A DNA stretch of 64,000 nt. Source: Daphnia pulex (Eukaryota; Arthropoda; Branchiopoda; Diplostraca; Daphniidae). A model generated the notes under the pieces. The model had not been told where the DNA came from, did not search any database, and saw only the letters and a list, made by a program, of their open reading frames with translations. The stretch spans positions 1,984,001-2,048,000 of the forward strand of contig NC_060019.1 of assembly GCF_021134715.1 (NCBI RefSeq), written 5' to 3'. The position numbers were made by a program, and so were the translations under genes. Shown here piece by piece: positions 23,656 through 33,915 of this stretch (within the stretch, counting starts at the first letter, position 1; the number at the start of each line of letters is the position of its first letter).

Positions 23656-25830
23656 GATATTCTGTGTCAAAGCACGTAAACTGGACGTGAGAAACCAATC
23701 AATTCAACTCTCTTCCGGGTTTTCGTTGCGTTTTTATTTCTCATTTTAACTTTAATTGACACGTTCATTTACCTGCCTTATATTTTCCCTTATTGCCATG
23801 AACCACGTCAGCAACAAGTGGCTCAAATGCATCAAGGGATTCAAATTTATGGCTTTGTCAACTTTCCAGAATTGAACCGGTTGCTAGGCATTCATATAGG
23901 TATTTCCCAGTTTTGTCTGACATCAATATCTTTTTAAGTTTATCTTAATGTTCCATCTTCAAGTACAGGTCTATCACATCAACTAACAAATTTCATTTTT
24001 TATTAATTTGCAGGGAAAGATGTCTAGCCCGCAACCCCGGAAGTGGACGTTACTCCGCATCGTCGAGGACGTTGTTGAAAATTTCGCTTGTCTCTCAGAA
24101 TCAGCTTCTGTCGTGTTTAGCCCGTTTAGCCTGCAAAGGTAGGAAAAGCCAATGTCATATTGTTCGAAAAATTTGTGACCTTGAACCGACGTCCTTCGAA
24201 TTAAAGTGAGTCAAGATCGAGTCAGTGTTATCTTCTACCTTGCTAACAACGATAGAAAATACTTGCAAATCTGTGAGAGTTGCCGATAGAGAGTGGAAAC
24301 AACGACGTGACGTCCTCGTGCAACGAAAATCGATCCCATGACCACACAATTCTCCTTGGGGGATTTCAGCTTCTCCTATCTACAGTTGCTTTATGAGAAT
24401 TATTAGTGCTAATTTACTGCAACTGTTGATTTTGTTTTAGGAATTTGACATTCATAAAGGCTAGCTAAACATCAATTCGACGTTCTTCAAGACTTTCCCA
24501 CATCACTTTTGCTATACATTTGCACTTATCTATTCTGTTATACTGCAAGTTTACCAAGTAAATTCAGCAACTATTTGGACACAAACCTTAACCTTAAGTT
24601 AGTTGTACAAGTTTTGTCTGCATTATTTTCACTGCGAGTGAAAAAGGCTTAGCTCAAAGGGGTCCACACACCGACAACTTTTCTTTGCTGCCCCAGGTAC
24701 TTTCCCCCACATGAGGATTAATGTAAACTGAGTTGGCAAAGCAATTTTAATGCATTGCACATTTAAACGAAAGAGACCATTTTGCCCATGATTCTACTGT
24801 GACATCGGTCACCCGAGAAAGAATATTACGTGGCTTAACGGAAGTAGTTGAGGCAGTCAACCATGATTTTACCTTACCCGGTTTGGAAGTCATAGAACTA
24901 AAAAAACTACGGAACGACAGAACCCGTCTCCCTTCACAATTTGGATAACTATTTAGAGGTAAGATTGTCTCTTGTTGTGTTATTAATACGATTTAAATTC
25001 ATAATTTATTTATTTCATCAATTTGTTTTCCTACTGGATATTGGCCGGTGGAGTGAAAAGCCTATGCATGCTTTGAAAGCAGGTTTTTAATGTGTTTTAC
25101 CCATACGAAACTTTAAAACTATTTTTATCTGACGAATTTGAGCTCCTTTTCTGTGGGGCGTCTGAGTTAAATATTTGAAGAAGAGATCTAGATAATTAAG
25201 AAATATTCGAATTACTAGATGGATTTTAGTTCTTTCCTAAGATTGACAAAGAGTGTGAGATTAAATATTTAGTCGATAGCTGGGACTCGAGTCACTCTCC
25301 AAGACCAGCTCAAGTTATGACAGAGATGGTTCCAACTTATGACAGTTACGAGAGAAAGAAATTTCTCCAATTTTCAACAGGAGATTCCCTCGCCTTCCGT
25401 GGGCGGTAAGTTGTTATATAACTTATCAAAAATTATATCTATCTCTCTAGTCTTTACAGTAATTCTAGTCATAATTATGTTGTCGTTTTTATTTTGTTAT
25501 ATTTATTTTGTCGTTCGTTATTCTAGTCATTCTATATATCTTTCTATTCTACATTTAGGGATTATCTCCCTGGCAAAAATGTTGATAAGTACCAACTTTT
25601 CATCATGGAAACACTAAAACCGGGGGGGGGGGTATACCTCCACGCTGCTCAAGTGGAATTGGACAAACTCATCAAAAAAAACTTGTAGAAAAAAAGTGAG
25701 TCTACGTAACCCAAAGGATACCAGCATGCATATACACTGCTAGTGTACCTCCCATATGGATTAAGTATGTTCAAATATTTTTTTTTTATTTATTTTTACA
25801 TTTTTGGTATTAATGTCTTATTTTTATTTT
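23656..25830. other. Mosaic of short exon-like scraps
   Basis: Several short coding-like pieces without a recognised family are present: GIQIYGFVNFPELNRLLGIH near 23,830-23,900, a Leu-rich piece after an AG at about 24,013, and ILRGLTEVVEAVNHDFTLPG near 24,815-24,875. A piece near 25,325-25,400 (ERKKFLQFSTGD) resembles the 'F..F.TG' motif of HECT ubiquitin ligases. A poly-G run lies at 25,622-25,631. None supports a gene model. Confidence 0.35.
24265..24580. repeat. Dispersed repeat, copy 2
   Basis: Partner of 20,115-20,465, same orientation, 4.1 kb apart, with the anchors listed there. The piece just before it (24,011-24,140) may belong to the same source, but copy 1 lacks it. Confidence 0.6.
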
Positions 25831-25834
25831 ACAG

Positions 25835-26012
25835 AATACAACATCACCATCATAGATTCGATAAAGGACTACGCCGTCACAGATGCGTATCTGAAAATGT
25901 TTGAAACCCTCTATCGCAGCGGAAAAGTTCCTGGATACATTTTCCGCCAAAAGGAACAACTTCCAGATGCAGCTGAGCAGCTACCTGTCGGTTCTTTCAC
26001 AGCAACAAATGG
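25835..26012 (+). pseudogene. Unrecognised exon with intact splice borders
   Basis: After 'ttttacag' a frame of about 59 codons reads YNITIIDSIKDYAVTDAYLK, MFETLYRSGKVPGYIFRQ and ends before 'ggtaaca'. The composition is clearly protein-like and the AG and GT borders are in place. I do not know the family. Whether it joins the HECT-like exon downstream is untested. Confidence 0.4.
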
Positions 26013-26133
26013 TAACATTTTAATTTATTTAATTGATATTAGAAATTGAAAAAAAATTATTTTTTTCATTTTTTTGTAGTTTTATTTATAGTGTTTATAT
26101 ATAACGTTAACATTAAAACAATGTGCAAATTAG

Positions 26134-26265
26134 GCTTCAAGGTCCATGGTGATGGACCAAGGCTTATGGTGACGGAGCGACTACTTCTACCAGATGATCG
26201 CACAGACGAGATTTATCCTTCTGCAAAGACGTGTACTAATCTGTTGATGGAACAGTATCCTGCAA
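26134..26265 (+). pseudogene. Possible HECT C-lobe fragment
   Basis: After an AG at 26,132-26,133 the frame reads GFKVHGDGPRLMV, then DEIYPSAKTCTNLLMEQYP. The spacing of G-F near the start and of 'LPSA.TC.N.L.LP.Y' resembles the catalytic-cysteine loop of HECT E3 ligases. The piece stops at the foldback element that begins near 26,262. Other readings are possible. Confidence 0.35.
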
Positions 26266-26465
26266 AAAAATCCGAACAGCGATTTTTTTCAAAAAGCCAT
26301 CTATCAATATTGCGGGGAACTGTGTTTGGCTTCATATCATTATTTTTTATTTTGGAGGGAGGGGGTGTCTTTCTTTCCACCTTTCACTTTCTTCCTTGCC
26401 CCAAATTTTGGCTAAAAGCCAAAGACAGTTCCGTGCAATATTGATAGGTGGCTGTTGGGTTCGTT
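26262..26465. mobile_element. Foldback MITE of about 200 bp
   Basis: Two arms of about 37 bp face each other. The left arm (26,301-26,337) begins gccatctatcaatattgc and the right arm (26,416-26,453), read in reverse complement, begins agccacctatcaatattgc. Both are followed by ggaactgt.tttggct. The outer left part (ccgaacagcgattttttt) recurs at 15,849 and 16,941. Confidence 0.6.
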
Positions 26466-26634
26466 TATTTGGTGGTAGGGTTCTTCCAGGTGACACTAGG
26501 CTCGGCAGCGCTCGTTATTTGTATGATTGTCTACAGTATTAGCAGCAAGACAGCTCTTCTTGTAGATGTTGCGGTTGTGGCAGCGGCTATTGGAGCTCAT
26601 TAGCAAGAACAAATAAGAATGAAAAAAACCGGCT

Positions 26635-26799
26635 ATGAAGTACAATCGCGAATTCGTCAGTTATCGCCCGGCTGAAAAGCGGATGAACGACTGGGAAGGA
26701 ATTTACAATTTCAATCACGTCAAGAAAGGACTCAAAGTCTAGGCGTCCCGCTGCATGGATTACGGAGTTCCGTTCTGTCAGAGTTCGTTTGACTGCTGA
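26635..26799 (+). pseudogene. Fragment of NADH glutamate synthase (GOGAT)
   Basis: The frame reads MKYNREFVSYRPAEKRMNDW, EGIYNFNHVKKGLKV, a stop, then ASRCMDYGVPFCQSS. This matches the start of the small-subunit-like domain of glutamate synthase, where YRP..KR..D...IY leads to the cysteine cluster CMDCG.PFCQ that binds an iron-sulfur cluster. Here the second cysteine has become Tyr and a stop interrupts the frame, so it is dead. No other GOGAT sequence is nearby. Confidence 0.7.
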
Positions 26800-26907
26800 G
26801 AAGCTGTTTTACTATTGAGAAACCTTGTAACTAGTACTACTTTCCCCTATAAACAAACCTTAGGCTTAGACTTCCTCCTTTTCATAATTTTTTTTTGATA
26901 TTTGCAG

Positions 26908-27004
26908 GTAGTGGACCCGAGATCATACTACGAAACATGCCGATGGGATTTTTGCCAGTGCTCGAAATCGAATCGGGAGGCCTGCGCCTGTTCAACGTAT
27001 AAAT
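26908..27004 (+). pseudogene. Fragment of a von Willebrand D/C8-type exon
   Basis: Directly after the acceptor 'tttgcag' the frame reads VVDPRSYYETCRWDFCQCSK, then ACACSTY. The pattern 'VDP..YY..C..D.C.C.....C.C....Y' is the C8 module that follows VWD domains in hemocytin-, zonadhesin- and mucin-like secreted proteins. Only this exon start is present. Confidence 0.55.
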
Positions 27005-27250
27005 TAAATTAATATATATTTGTATCAAGTTATTTTTTATGGCGTTTGTATTACAAAAATATAAGGTGACTTTTTTAAATATAAACACTTTGAACTGGAA
27101 CGTAGTTTAAAAAGAGATTTTAGAAAAAAAAACAAAAAAAAATTTGTTTTTTCCTTCCTTTCTGTCAATCCACAACTGAGATGCAGCATGAAACCGTTGG
27201 CTGTAAATTAAAGTCTTCTATGTAGTTATGGATATGTGTTTAGTTATTAG

Positions 27251-27850
27251 TTATGCGTAGTTTTTGGTGAAACTGCAAATACAAAATGTAATTAAATATT
27301 CTGTTGCAGTAACTTTTGTTGGTTTAACATTTGTTTTCTTGGTAAAAGGGCTTTTTTTATTGCCTGAGAGTGAAAATTTGGAGGATCTGACACTTTTATG
27401 GAAATTTTTCGGTTTTGTGTTTCCTCCAAACACATCATAGATGTCATCTGAAGTGGTTGGTTCTGGATCAAACTTTCTTTTCTTAGACTGGGGAGTTGAT
27501 GGTGAATTTGCTGAACTACTGGCTTTGTGAGCCTCCTTTCCCGTAGTAGATGAGGTTTATTCCTTTTGTTCTGGTTTACAAGATTTCATTCTGTATGAAA
27601 TAATTGGCGTAGATGTTGTTAATGTTGATATTGCGTTTAGTTTGGGCATTTGAATAACATACAGAGCAGAACTGTCATTTAGTAGCGGTGACTTTGCAGA
27701 TTCGCCCATTATCTCCACATTGTCCATAACCTCTACGTCGCACCATCTCCAGCTTTCATCACATACATTCTTATCGAAATTGACATCCTCCATTGATGGC
27801 ATTTCATTGTCGTACATACATTCTGTGTGTAAATCATTTTCGTCTTCCAT
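27251..27850 (-). pseudogene. Unrecognised ~200-codon frame with one in-frame stop
   Basis: From the ATG at 27,850 the frame is acidic (MEDENDLHTECMYDNEMPSM) and stays open except for a single TAA at 27,557-27,559. It then continues in the same frame as a Ser/Lys-rich tail with a nuclear-signal-like KKRKFDPEP and ends at 27,251. One stop in 200 codons suggests a recent loss, a sequencing error or read-through. No family recognised. Confidence 0.45.
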
Positions 27851-27927
27851 AAAAACTCTATCATATAGCAGAATGTAGTTGAGTGTAAAGATTTTACTGT
27901 TGTTAGTAAAATGAAAGATTGTAGTGA

Positions 27928-28221
27928 TTACCCGCTGTCTCTGTTTGCGACTTTTGACATGGTTATAGCAGTTTTAAGTTTTTTCTTCAGTTCTAGCATT
28001 GAATTTAATAGAAGACCACATGGCTCATTTTTTTGCAATTTAGTTGTAAATGGATAAATGGTATCATTGACATCGGAAATTTTATTGTCAAGCTCCTTCA
28101 ACAAACTGATTCTTTCCTGTAATCGCAAAGAAATTTGATACATTGTTATTACTGAATTAAGTATCAAAATGAAACAATATACATGATCAGAAGAGGGCAG
28201 GCAGCAACAAACAGACTCCAA
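27928..28221 (-). CDS. Unrecognised short frame, possible exon
   Basis: A 97-codon open frame with a hydrophobic start and a heptad-like Leu/Lys/Glu part (LQERISLLKELDNKISDVND), then LLLNSMLELKKKLKTAI. It lies directly upstream of the frame at 27,251-27,850 on the same strand, so both may be exons of one gene. No family is recognised and the start codon is uncertain. Confidence 0.3.
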   Translation of the reverse strand: MESVCCCLPSSDHVYCFILILNSVITMYQISLRLQERISLLKELDNKISDVNDTIYPFTTKLQKNEPCGLLLNSMLELKKKLKTAITMSKVANRDSG

Positions 28222-29107
28222 CCAAGTGTAGGTAGAGTCATAGAGATCAATTGTTTTATTATTGTTATTGTAAGATTAATACTTTTAATAAAGGATGTGA
28301 ACAATACAATTTAGACACGAAACAAGTTATTCAACAAGTGAAGTTATAAAAACAATGTTAATTCAAACAGAACTTCAACGTTTTTGGGAAAAAAGTAAAA
28401 CTCAATACCTGTGATGACACTGGAGACGAGTAATTTGTATCATCTATGCTATGTGATTTGTTTGCAAAATGCTGTTGTGGCAAAAGACGCTACAAGGAAA
28501 AAAATATTAATTTCGATTCTTCTTTGAAACCAAAAAACAGTACGCCACAGAAGTTCTTTTACGAAAGCTGAAATCTATTGCACTCTACGTGAGAATATTT
28601 TTCTGTCAAAAATTTTTTTTGCGCATATCTACAACGTTGTCAAATTTGATTCTACATACCCACGGAGGCTTTAATCTTCAATTCATTTAGTAAATTATTT
28701 GGTCAACTTATTTGTATTAAATATAATTAGATTATTAAACCTTTCCTTTTACATTAATAGAATTTTCTTGAATCATTGTGTTATTTCATTTTATTAAAAA
28801 TTGAATTGATTTGCAATTTAGAAAATTAATTTATTTTCTAAATTTACAGAAACGTTAATACAAATGATCTCCCGACAAACCATTACAAATGACTTTGATA
28901 TGAAATTAAAGTCCATTGAGCTTGGCATCTAGATATTACATCGTTGATGTTGATGGTATTACAGAGGTAGGTTGAGTCGTTGTTGTTTTACGTAACTATT
29001 ACAATATCGTTGTTGATAAATTAATGGAGAAAAGTTGTGTAAAAAATTGTACGTTACACTTACTAATGCAATATTTAGTGTTATTGGATTAGCTGCTATT
29101 ATCAGTA
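28222..29107. other. A/T-rich, no gene seen
   Basis: Probably intron or spacer between minus-strand exon-like pieces. No repeat or RNA gene is visible. Confidence 0.4.
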
Positions 29108-29540
29108 CTATTCTGGTTGCAGTACAACCTGAATAGTAACCTTCCCTGAGTTCTTTCCAGGATAAAACATCCCAAAGTAAAGATCGCAGCGTTTTTCGAT
29201 CGATCCAATGTAATAGCCATTTGCACGTATGATGTGTACTTCAAATTGATATTCCGGACTGCTTTGGTTTACATACTTCAACAAAAGCTCCATGTCTTTA
29301 TTCTTTAAAATTTTAACGCGGTCGTGTCCATCAATATCAATCACTAATTCTCTGTATTCCACTTGTGAAACTGCTTCTGTAATTCTACCGAAAAATTATT
29401 TGTTATTTGAAATGAAATAGCAAATATTTATAAAATGTACTGTTTGTTCTGACAAGTTTCATCTAGAAGTTGATTCGATTCTTTTGGATCTTTGGGAAAA
29501 AAACGGACCGACGTCGTTTTTTGCTTCATCACTATTTAAA
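29108..29540 (-). CDS. Unrecognised two-exon frame, partial
   Basis: The last exon (29,108 to about 29,390) encodes ITEAVSQVEYRELVIDIDGH, YQFEVHIIRANGYYIGSIEK and GKVTIQVVLQPE before the stop. A possible upstream exon (about 29,450-29,530) begins MKQKTTSVRFFPKDPKESNQ. The alternating hydrophobic pattern suggests beta strands. I do not recognise the family. Splice borders between the two are not certain. Confidence 0.35.
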
Positions 29541-30595
29541 AGATAATTAGTATTTAAAATTTGAAATAGTAATTAAAATGGACATGAGAAAGAGTAAAAG
29601 CAAAGTAGCCTACCAGGCAGGATGTGCTGAAGAAGTGTGACATTCTACATCACTACTAGAGTGGAAACGAGAGAAGTGTTCATCTAGCAGTATTTTGCTT
29701 CCAAGGTTCCACGAACAATCACAAAGGAAAATTTTTTGAGTGCTATGTTCACGAATCTCATGGGCCGTCCGGTTACCAATCGATGGTATTGTTTTGCTTC
29801 AACCAAAAACAGTACAATACACTAATGATTCCAATACCTCTGTTTTCACCGAAGAACATTTGCAGTAATAGCATTAGGAAAATTGGATCTTATTTCAGTT
29901 ATTTCCTTTTTTAACTGAAATAATTGTTTTTGAAAGACCATTTTTTGTGTCTTATTTGCCAGAACCATTGCGGCAGATTTCAGATAAAACAGCCTTTGGC
30001 ACTCTGTGAATAACATCTAGTCATAGAATATTTCACAAATGTCATATTACAAACAACTATTTTAACAGAAATTTAAATAAATCTCGGGAGATTTATGTAA
30101 ATGAATATAGAAAATTTTACCTTCCACTTTTCTAATATATAATCATTCATCTTTTTTGCACGTGACTTTCCACATCATCATCATCATCAACAATCAGCAA
30201 TAACTCTCTTCGAAAACAACCAATTCCAGTTTCACACGTGTAATCCATTGATTGCATTTGCTGATTTAAAGTGTAAATCTTCAAATATTTTTCACGAACA
30301 ACACTTTCAAATTGCTGTGATATCTAATTAAAATAACAAACACTTATTTTAATTACAACATACAAATGTTAAAAAGGATTACATACCTCCACATCCAGAA
30401 TAGTTGTATGGTTGACCTTTAAATCCATTTCAAGAAACTAACTAGAACACAAAGCCAGCACACTTTATTTCACAATAAAAGTTTATCTGACCTCAACTGG
30501 TTCTCCACATACGTGTAGTAATTGATCGATAGTTAAAATCGATTACAATTATTCGATAATTAGTCTTACCAAAAAGGTCGTGTCGTATCCACAAC
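29541..30595. other. No gene seen
   Basis: A/T-rich sequence with a short (atc) run near 30,175-30,190. Short minus-strand open pieces occur but cannot be joined. Confidence 0.4.
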
Positions 30596-30599
30596 TGGT

Positions 30600-31830
30600 A
30601 AAACAGAGAATTGAAAAAGAAGGTTGCTTCGAAGAATTTCAAAAGATTATCAAAGGTAATTAAAAACACAATAGTATTCTTTGTTCATGATGTTAATGAC
30701 AACGAATTATTATATCAGATAAATTTGCCCACTTGGGTAGTGAACTAAATATTGCAACTAGTCTTAGTTGCAATATTGAAATTTTTTTGGATTACCGTTT
30801 GAATGATTTGCCACCTGGTCTAACTTGTTCACGTTGTCTCGAAAAAGTTGATCGCACTCTTAAAAACCAAAACGAAGATTTGTGCGCTTCATGTCATGGC
30901 GGTTATCTTTCAACTAACAAATTGAAAATGAAAAAACCCATGAGCGAATTCGTAATGCCATCATCGACTTCGAAAGCTATAAATTTTGTTTTCGCGATTG
31001 CTAGACAATCACGAAAACATGTAATTCACAGCAACGTTTACAACGAATTGAAAAACTTTTACACTACCAACAGGTAAATGGCGAAAAAAAATATTAAGAC
31101 TGCCTTCAGTATTAATATTCAACATTCCTTTCAGGATGATGCCAACTATCGTGACTCACGTACAAGTATCAATGCCGCCAATTGGGTCAAGCGGAAGTGG
31201 TCTTGCTAGTTACAAAGACCTCATTCATCCATTAAAAGATGAAAAAAGGTAACTTACATGCCACTTGCTGATATCGTATACCAGTAAAATTGCGTCGTTC
31301 GTTCTACGATTGGACTATATCACTTTGGTAGCATCCAAAATGTCATCGATTTCCTGTAAACCATCGAATTTGGTAAATGTAATTTATTAAAAATTACATT
31401 TACAGCATTAAAGCTAATTAATTGTCTTCAGATTGAAATGTTGAATGATTTTGAGGATTTGGGAATTCCCAATCAAATGTTCACTTTTTCCTTGTTGGTA
31501 ACGAGACTGTTGCAGGTGCAATGCACCATAATCCATTTACTCTAAACGGTGCAGATATGCTAAAAATCTTCAATGAGAAGCAGGTATTTCTATAGTAATT
31601 AAAATTTTTTTTTAAATTATAATTACAAACAAATTTTGATGATTTTAGAGTTTACCATGGACTGTTGAGCTACGACTAAATTGCTATGCCAGACTGTTTA
31701 TTAATGGATTGGACGGAGGGAGAAACAATCTTAGCAATGTAAACAAACAATTCACAAAAGAAGAAATAATTGGAATTCAAAACCGTATGGCAATTATTGA
31801 AGAAGAAGATAAAGAAGATTAAAACTCTTC
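30600..31830 (+). pseudogene. Unrecognised multi-exon gene remnant with paired CxxC motifs
   Basis: Exon-like pieces in order: VVSYPQLVKQRIEKEGCFEE (about 30,605-30,655); the main exon after an AG at 30,718 with 'CSRCLEKVDRTLKNQNEDLC' and 'CASCHGG', a possible zinc ribbon; a piece near 31,136 (MMPTIVTHVQVSMPPIGSS); GNETVAGAMHHNPFTLNGAD near 31,500; and a C-terminal piece near 31,655-31,820 (LRLNCYARLFINGLDGGRNN to IIEEEDKED, stop). One internal frame change near 31,490 suggests decay. Family unknown. Confidence 0.4.
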
Positions 31831-32269
31831 TTTCTTTTATGCTTAAAGAAACGTTTTGTCTAAAAGTCGTGTTTTACACAGTTTCCAAAAAGACTAATAC
31901 ATGTTCCCGATATTACTGGGTTTTTCAAAAGATTTTGTCTTCCTTTTTTTTAATCTTTATATTTCAGAATTTTTTTTCCCCTTTACATTCGAAATAATTT
32001 TTAATTTAGTGATAAATGTAAATTATAAAGTGATAAATAATTTTAGTTTGAGTTCGTGTAAAGAAGCTTGTGAATCTGCTAGGCGACGACGTAGATCAGC
32101 AGTGTTGAACTTATGTCTGTTCACCTCATTCTCCCACGAATTGCAAATTTTTTGCAGTTTTATTTGTCATTCCTCCAGCAACGATATACACGTGTTTCAA
32201 GCTCTGCATTGGAAATTGATTTAAAATCCATTAAAAACCAAACCAAATCCAAATAAAACTCTTAGATTT

Positions 32270-33018
32270 CTACCGTAATTTAAACTGGCATTTGAAAGTG
32301 TCGTAACGGTCAACAGAATCCAATATGATCCTATGTTTCCCGTATCCACCAATTAGATAGATGAATTCTTTGTAGACACAAAACGAATGGTGCCGTCTGG
32401 ATGACAACAACCTGTGAGAGAAAAAAGGTTTTGCAAAAAAATTTAAAAACAAATTAATGACTACAGTCTTACGATGTTTCAATGTTCCAGATGTTTTTGA
32501 AACTGTCCCATCGCCAAACGGAATTTTGCCAATTGCTGTAGCCAAACATGTACTCTCCACCAAAGATGAAGACCCTGCCGCACAGAAATCACTCAGATCA
32601 ATTAATTTACTATTAGATGAAACCTTAGTTATCTTACCTAGTGTGCAGACTTTATAAACGGAAGTTTTGACAAGTTTTTCGTGGATTTTTCAAAGTTTAA
32701 CTAAACTGTTGAAGCTTTTACTCTTGAAATTATACATCAAATCTTCAAATCGTCCTCACTCAAGACTCGGAATTTAGTGCAAGCGAAGAGCTTGAACACT
32801 CTGTCCTCGGGAATGATGTCACTTTGATCGATAATCCAGCGATCGACTATTTCAAGGATCTGAATTTCCACTTTGCAATTGAGGTTGGGATGCTCGAGGA
32901 GTTTCAAGAGCAAATCAATGTGTAGTTGACTTAGCAGTTCCCTGCATTCGACGATACTATCAAAGTTGTACAGGAGGTAGTCGAAGGATTGCTTTGTCAG
33001 TTCACCAATTATTTTCAC
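32270..33018 (-). pseudogene. Truncated kelch-like (BACK plus kelch) gene
   Basis: The frame 32,737-33,018 is a BACK domain (LTKQSFDYLLYNF, SQLHIDLLLKLLEHPNLNCK, EIVDRWI, LFACTKFRVLSEDDL). Two exons follow with GT-AG borders: 32,473-32,574, a kelch blade with VFIFGGEYMFGYSNW, and 32,270-32,411 with RRHHSFCVYKEFIYLIGGYG and a stop. KLHL proteins are substrate adaptors of Cullin-3 ubiquitin ligases. The BTB domain that must precede BACK is missing: at 33,019 the frame runs into short tandem repeats. Only about two of the usual six kelch blades are present, and the junction between BACK and the first kelch exon has no clear donor, so the gene is a remnant. Confidence 0.65.
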
Positions 33019-33136
33019 AGGTACAGGTACAGGTACTCCGTTGAGGCCGTTAGGCCGTTCTTGAGGCCGTCAGGCCGTTCTTGAGGCCGTTAGGCCGTTC
33101 TTGAGGCCGTTAGGCCGTTCTTGAGGCCGTTAGGCC
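33017..33136. repeat. Hexamer run and 20-bp minisatellite
   Basis: Three and a third copies of acaggt (33,017-33,036) are followed by nearly five copies of the 20-mer ttgaggccgttaggccgttc (33,041-33,136), almost without mismatches. It begins exactly where the BACK-domain frame is cut. Confidence 0.85.
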
Positions 33137-33150
33137 ACAATGTGATCATA

Positions 33151-33273
33151 CACATTTATTTGTATTCTCACTTTGTTGTGGGATACGCTTTGCTGTCCTG
33201 TATAGCGAGGCGTATCCCATACGCTTTGGTATACAGGACAGCAAAGCGTATCCCACAAATATAAATAAATGTG
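33151..33273. repeat. Imperfect palindrome
   Basis: The arms run inward from cacatttattt (33,151) and aaataaatgtg (33,273) and share gggatacgctttgctgtcct and its complement. The centre repeats the cgtatccca word. The arm sequence is the same word that forms the minisatellite downstream. Confidence 0.75.
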
Positions 33274-33329
33274 ATATATCATCACATTATCAAACACATG
33301 TCAAACACGCTTTCCTATATAAAATGACA

Positions 33330-33466
33330 GCAAAACGTATCCCACAACAAAGCGTATCCCACAACAAAGCGTATCCCACAGCAAAGCGTATACCACAACA
33401 AAGCGTATCCCACAACAAAGCGTATCCCACAACAAAGCGTATCCCACAGCAAAGCGTATCCCACAG
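33330..33466. repeat. 17-bp minisatellite
   Basis: About eight tandem copies of caaagcgtatcccacaa with a few substitutions. The unit also appears in both arms of the palindrome just to the left, so the array probably grew from it. Confidence 0.85.
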
Positions 33467-33915
33467 AAAAACATGTTGTTAACAAGAATTAAAGAATAAA
33501 AGGTGCAATATCTACTAAATGAATAGTTTGAATGAGCCACCTCTGCCCATATTTGAATATACTAAGAAAAACATAAAACAAGATTTTATTAAGTTTTCAT
33601 ACATTTCCTCGAGTGTGGATCAGTTTTGCGTCAGTGTTAGTAGTGCGTGCGAGAAATAATTACTGCCACGTGAAATTCCTATTTTCTCGTGTTTACAACA
33701 TTGCGTTTGTATTTTCGTTTGTGAATAATGGAAAAGCACTGGAAAAGAATTTGCAATCCTGCAGCAAAACAAGTTGAGAGAAAAACTTCAGTAGCTAGTA
33801 CCACAGGGCTCGACTTGTTGAATCGAGCATTAGTAAATACAGAAAGTGATAACCAAAGTTCCATGGCTGTTAAATTCGACAAGATATGTAAGTCATTTTC
33901 ATTCCTCAACAAAAT

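Noticed and set aside
33041..33466. CRISPR-like array
   Set aside because: The units are contiguous tandem repeats without unique spacers, in a genome with introns.
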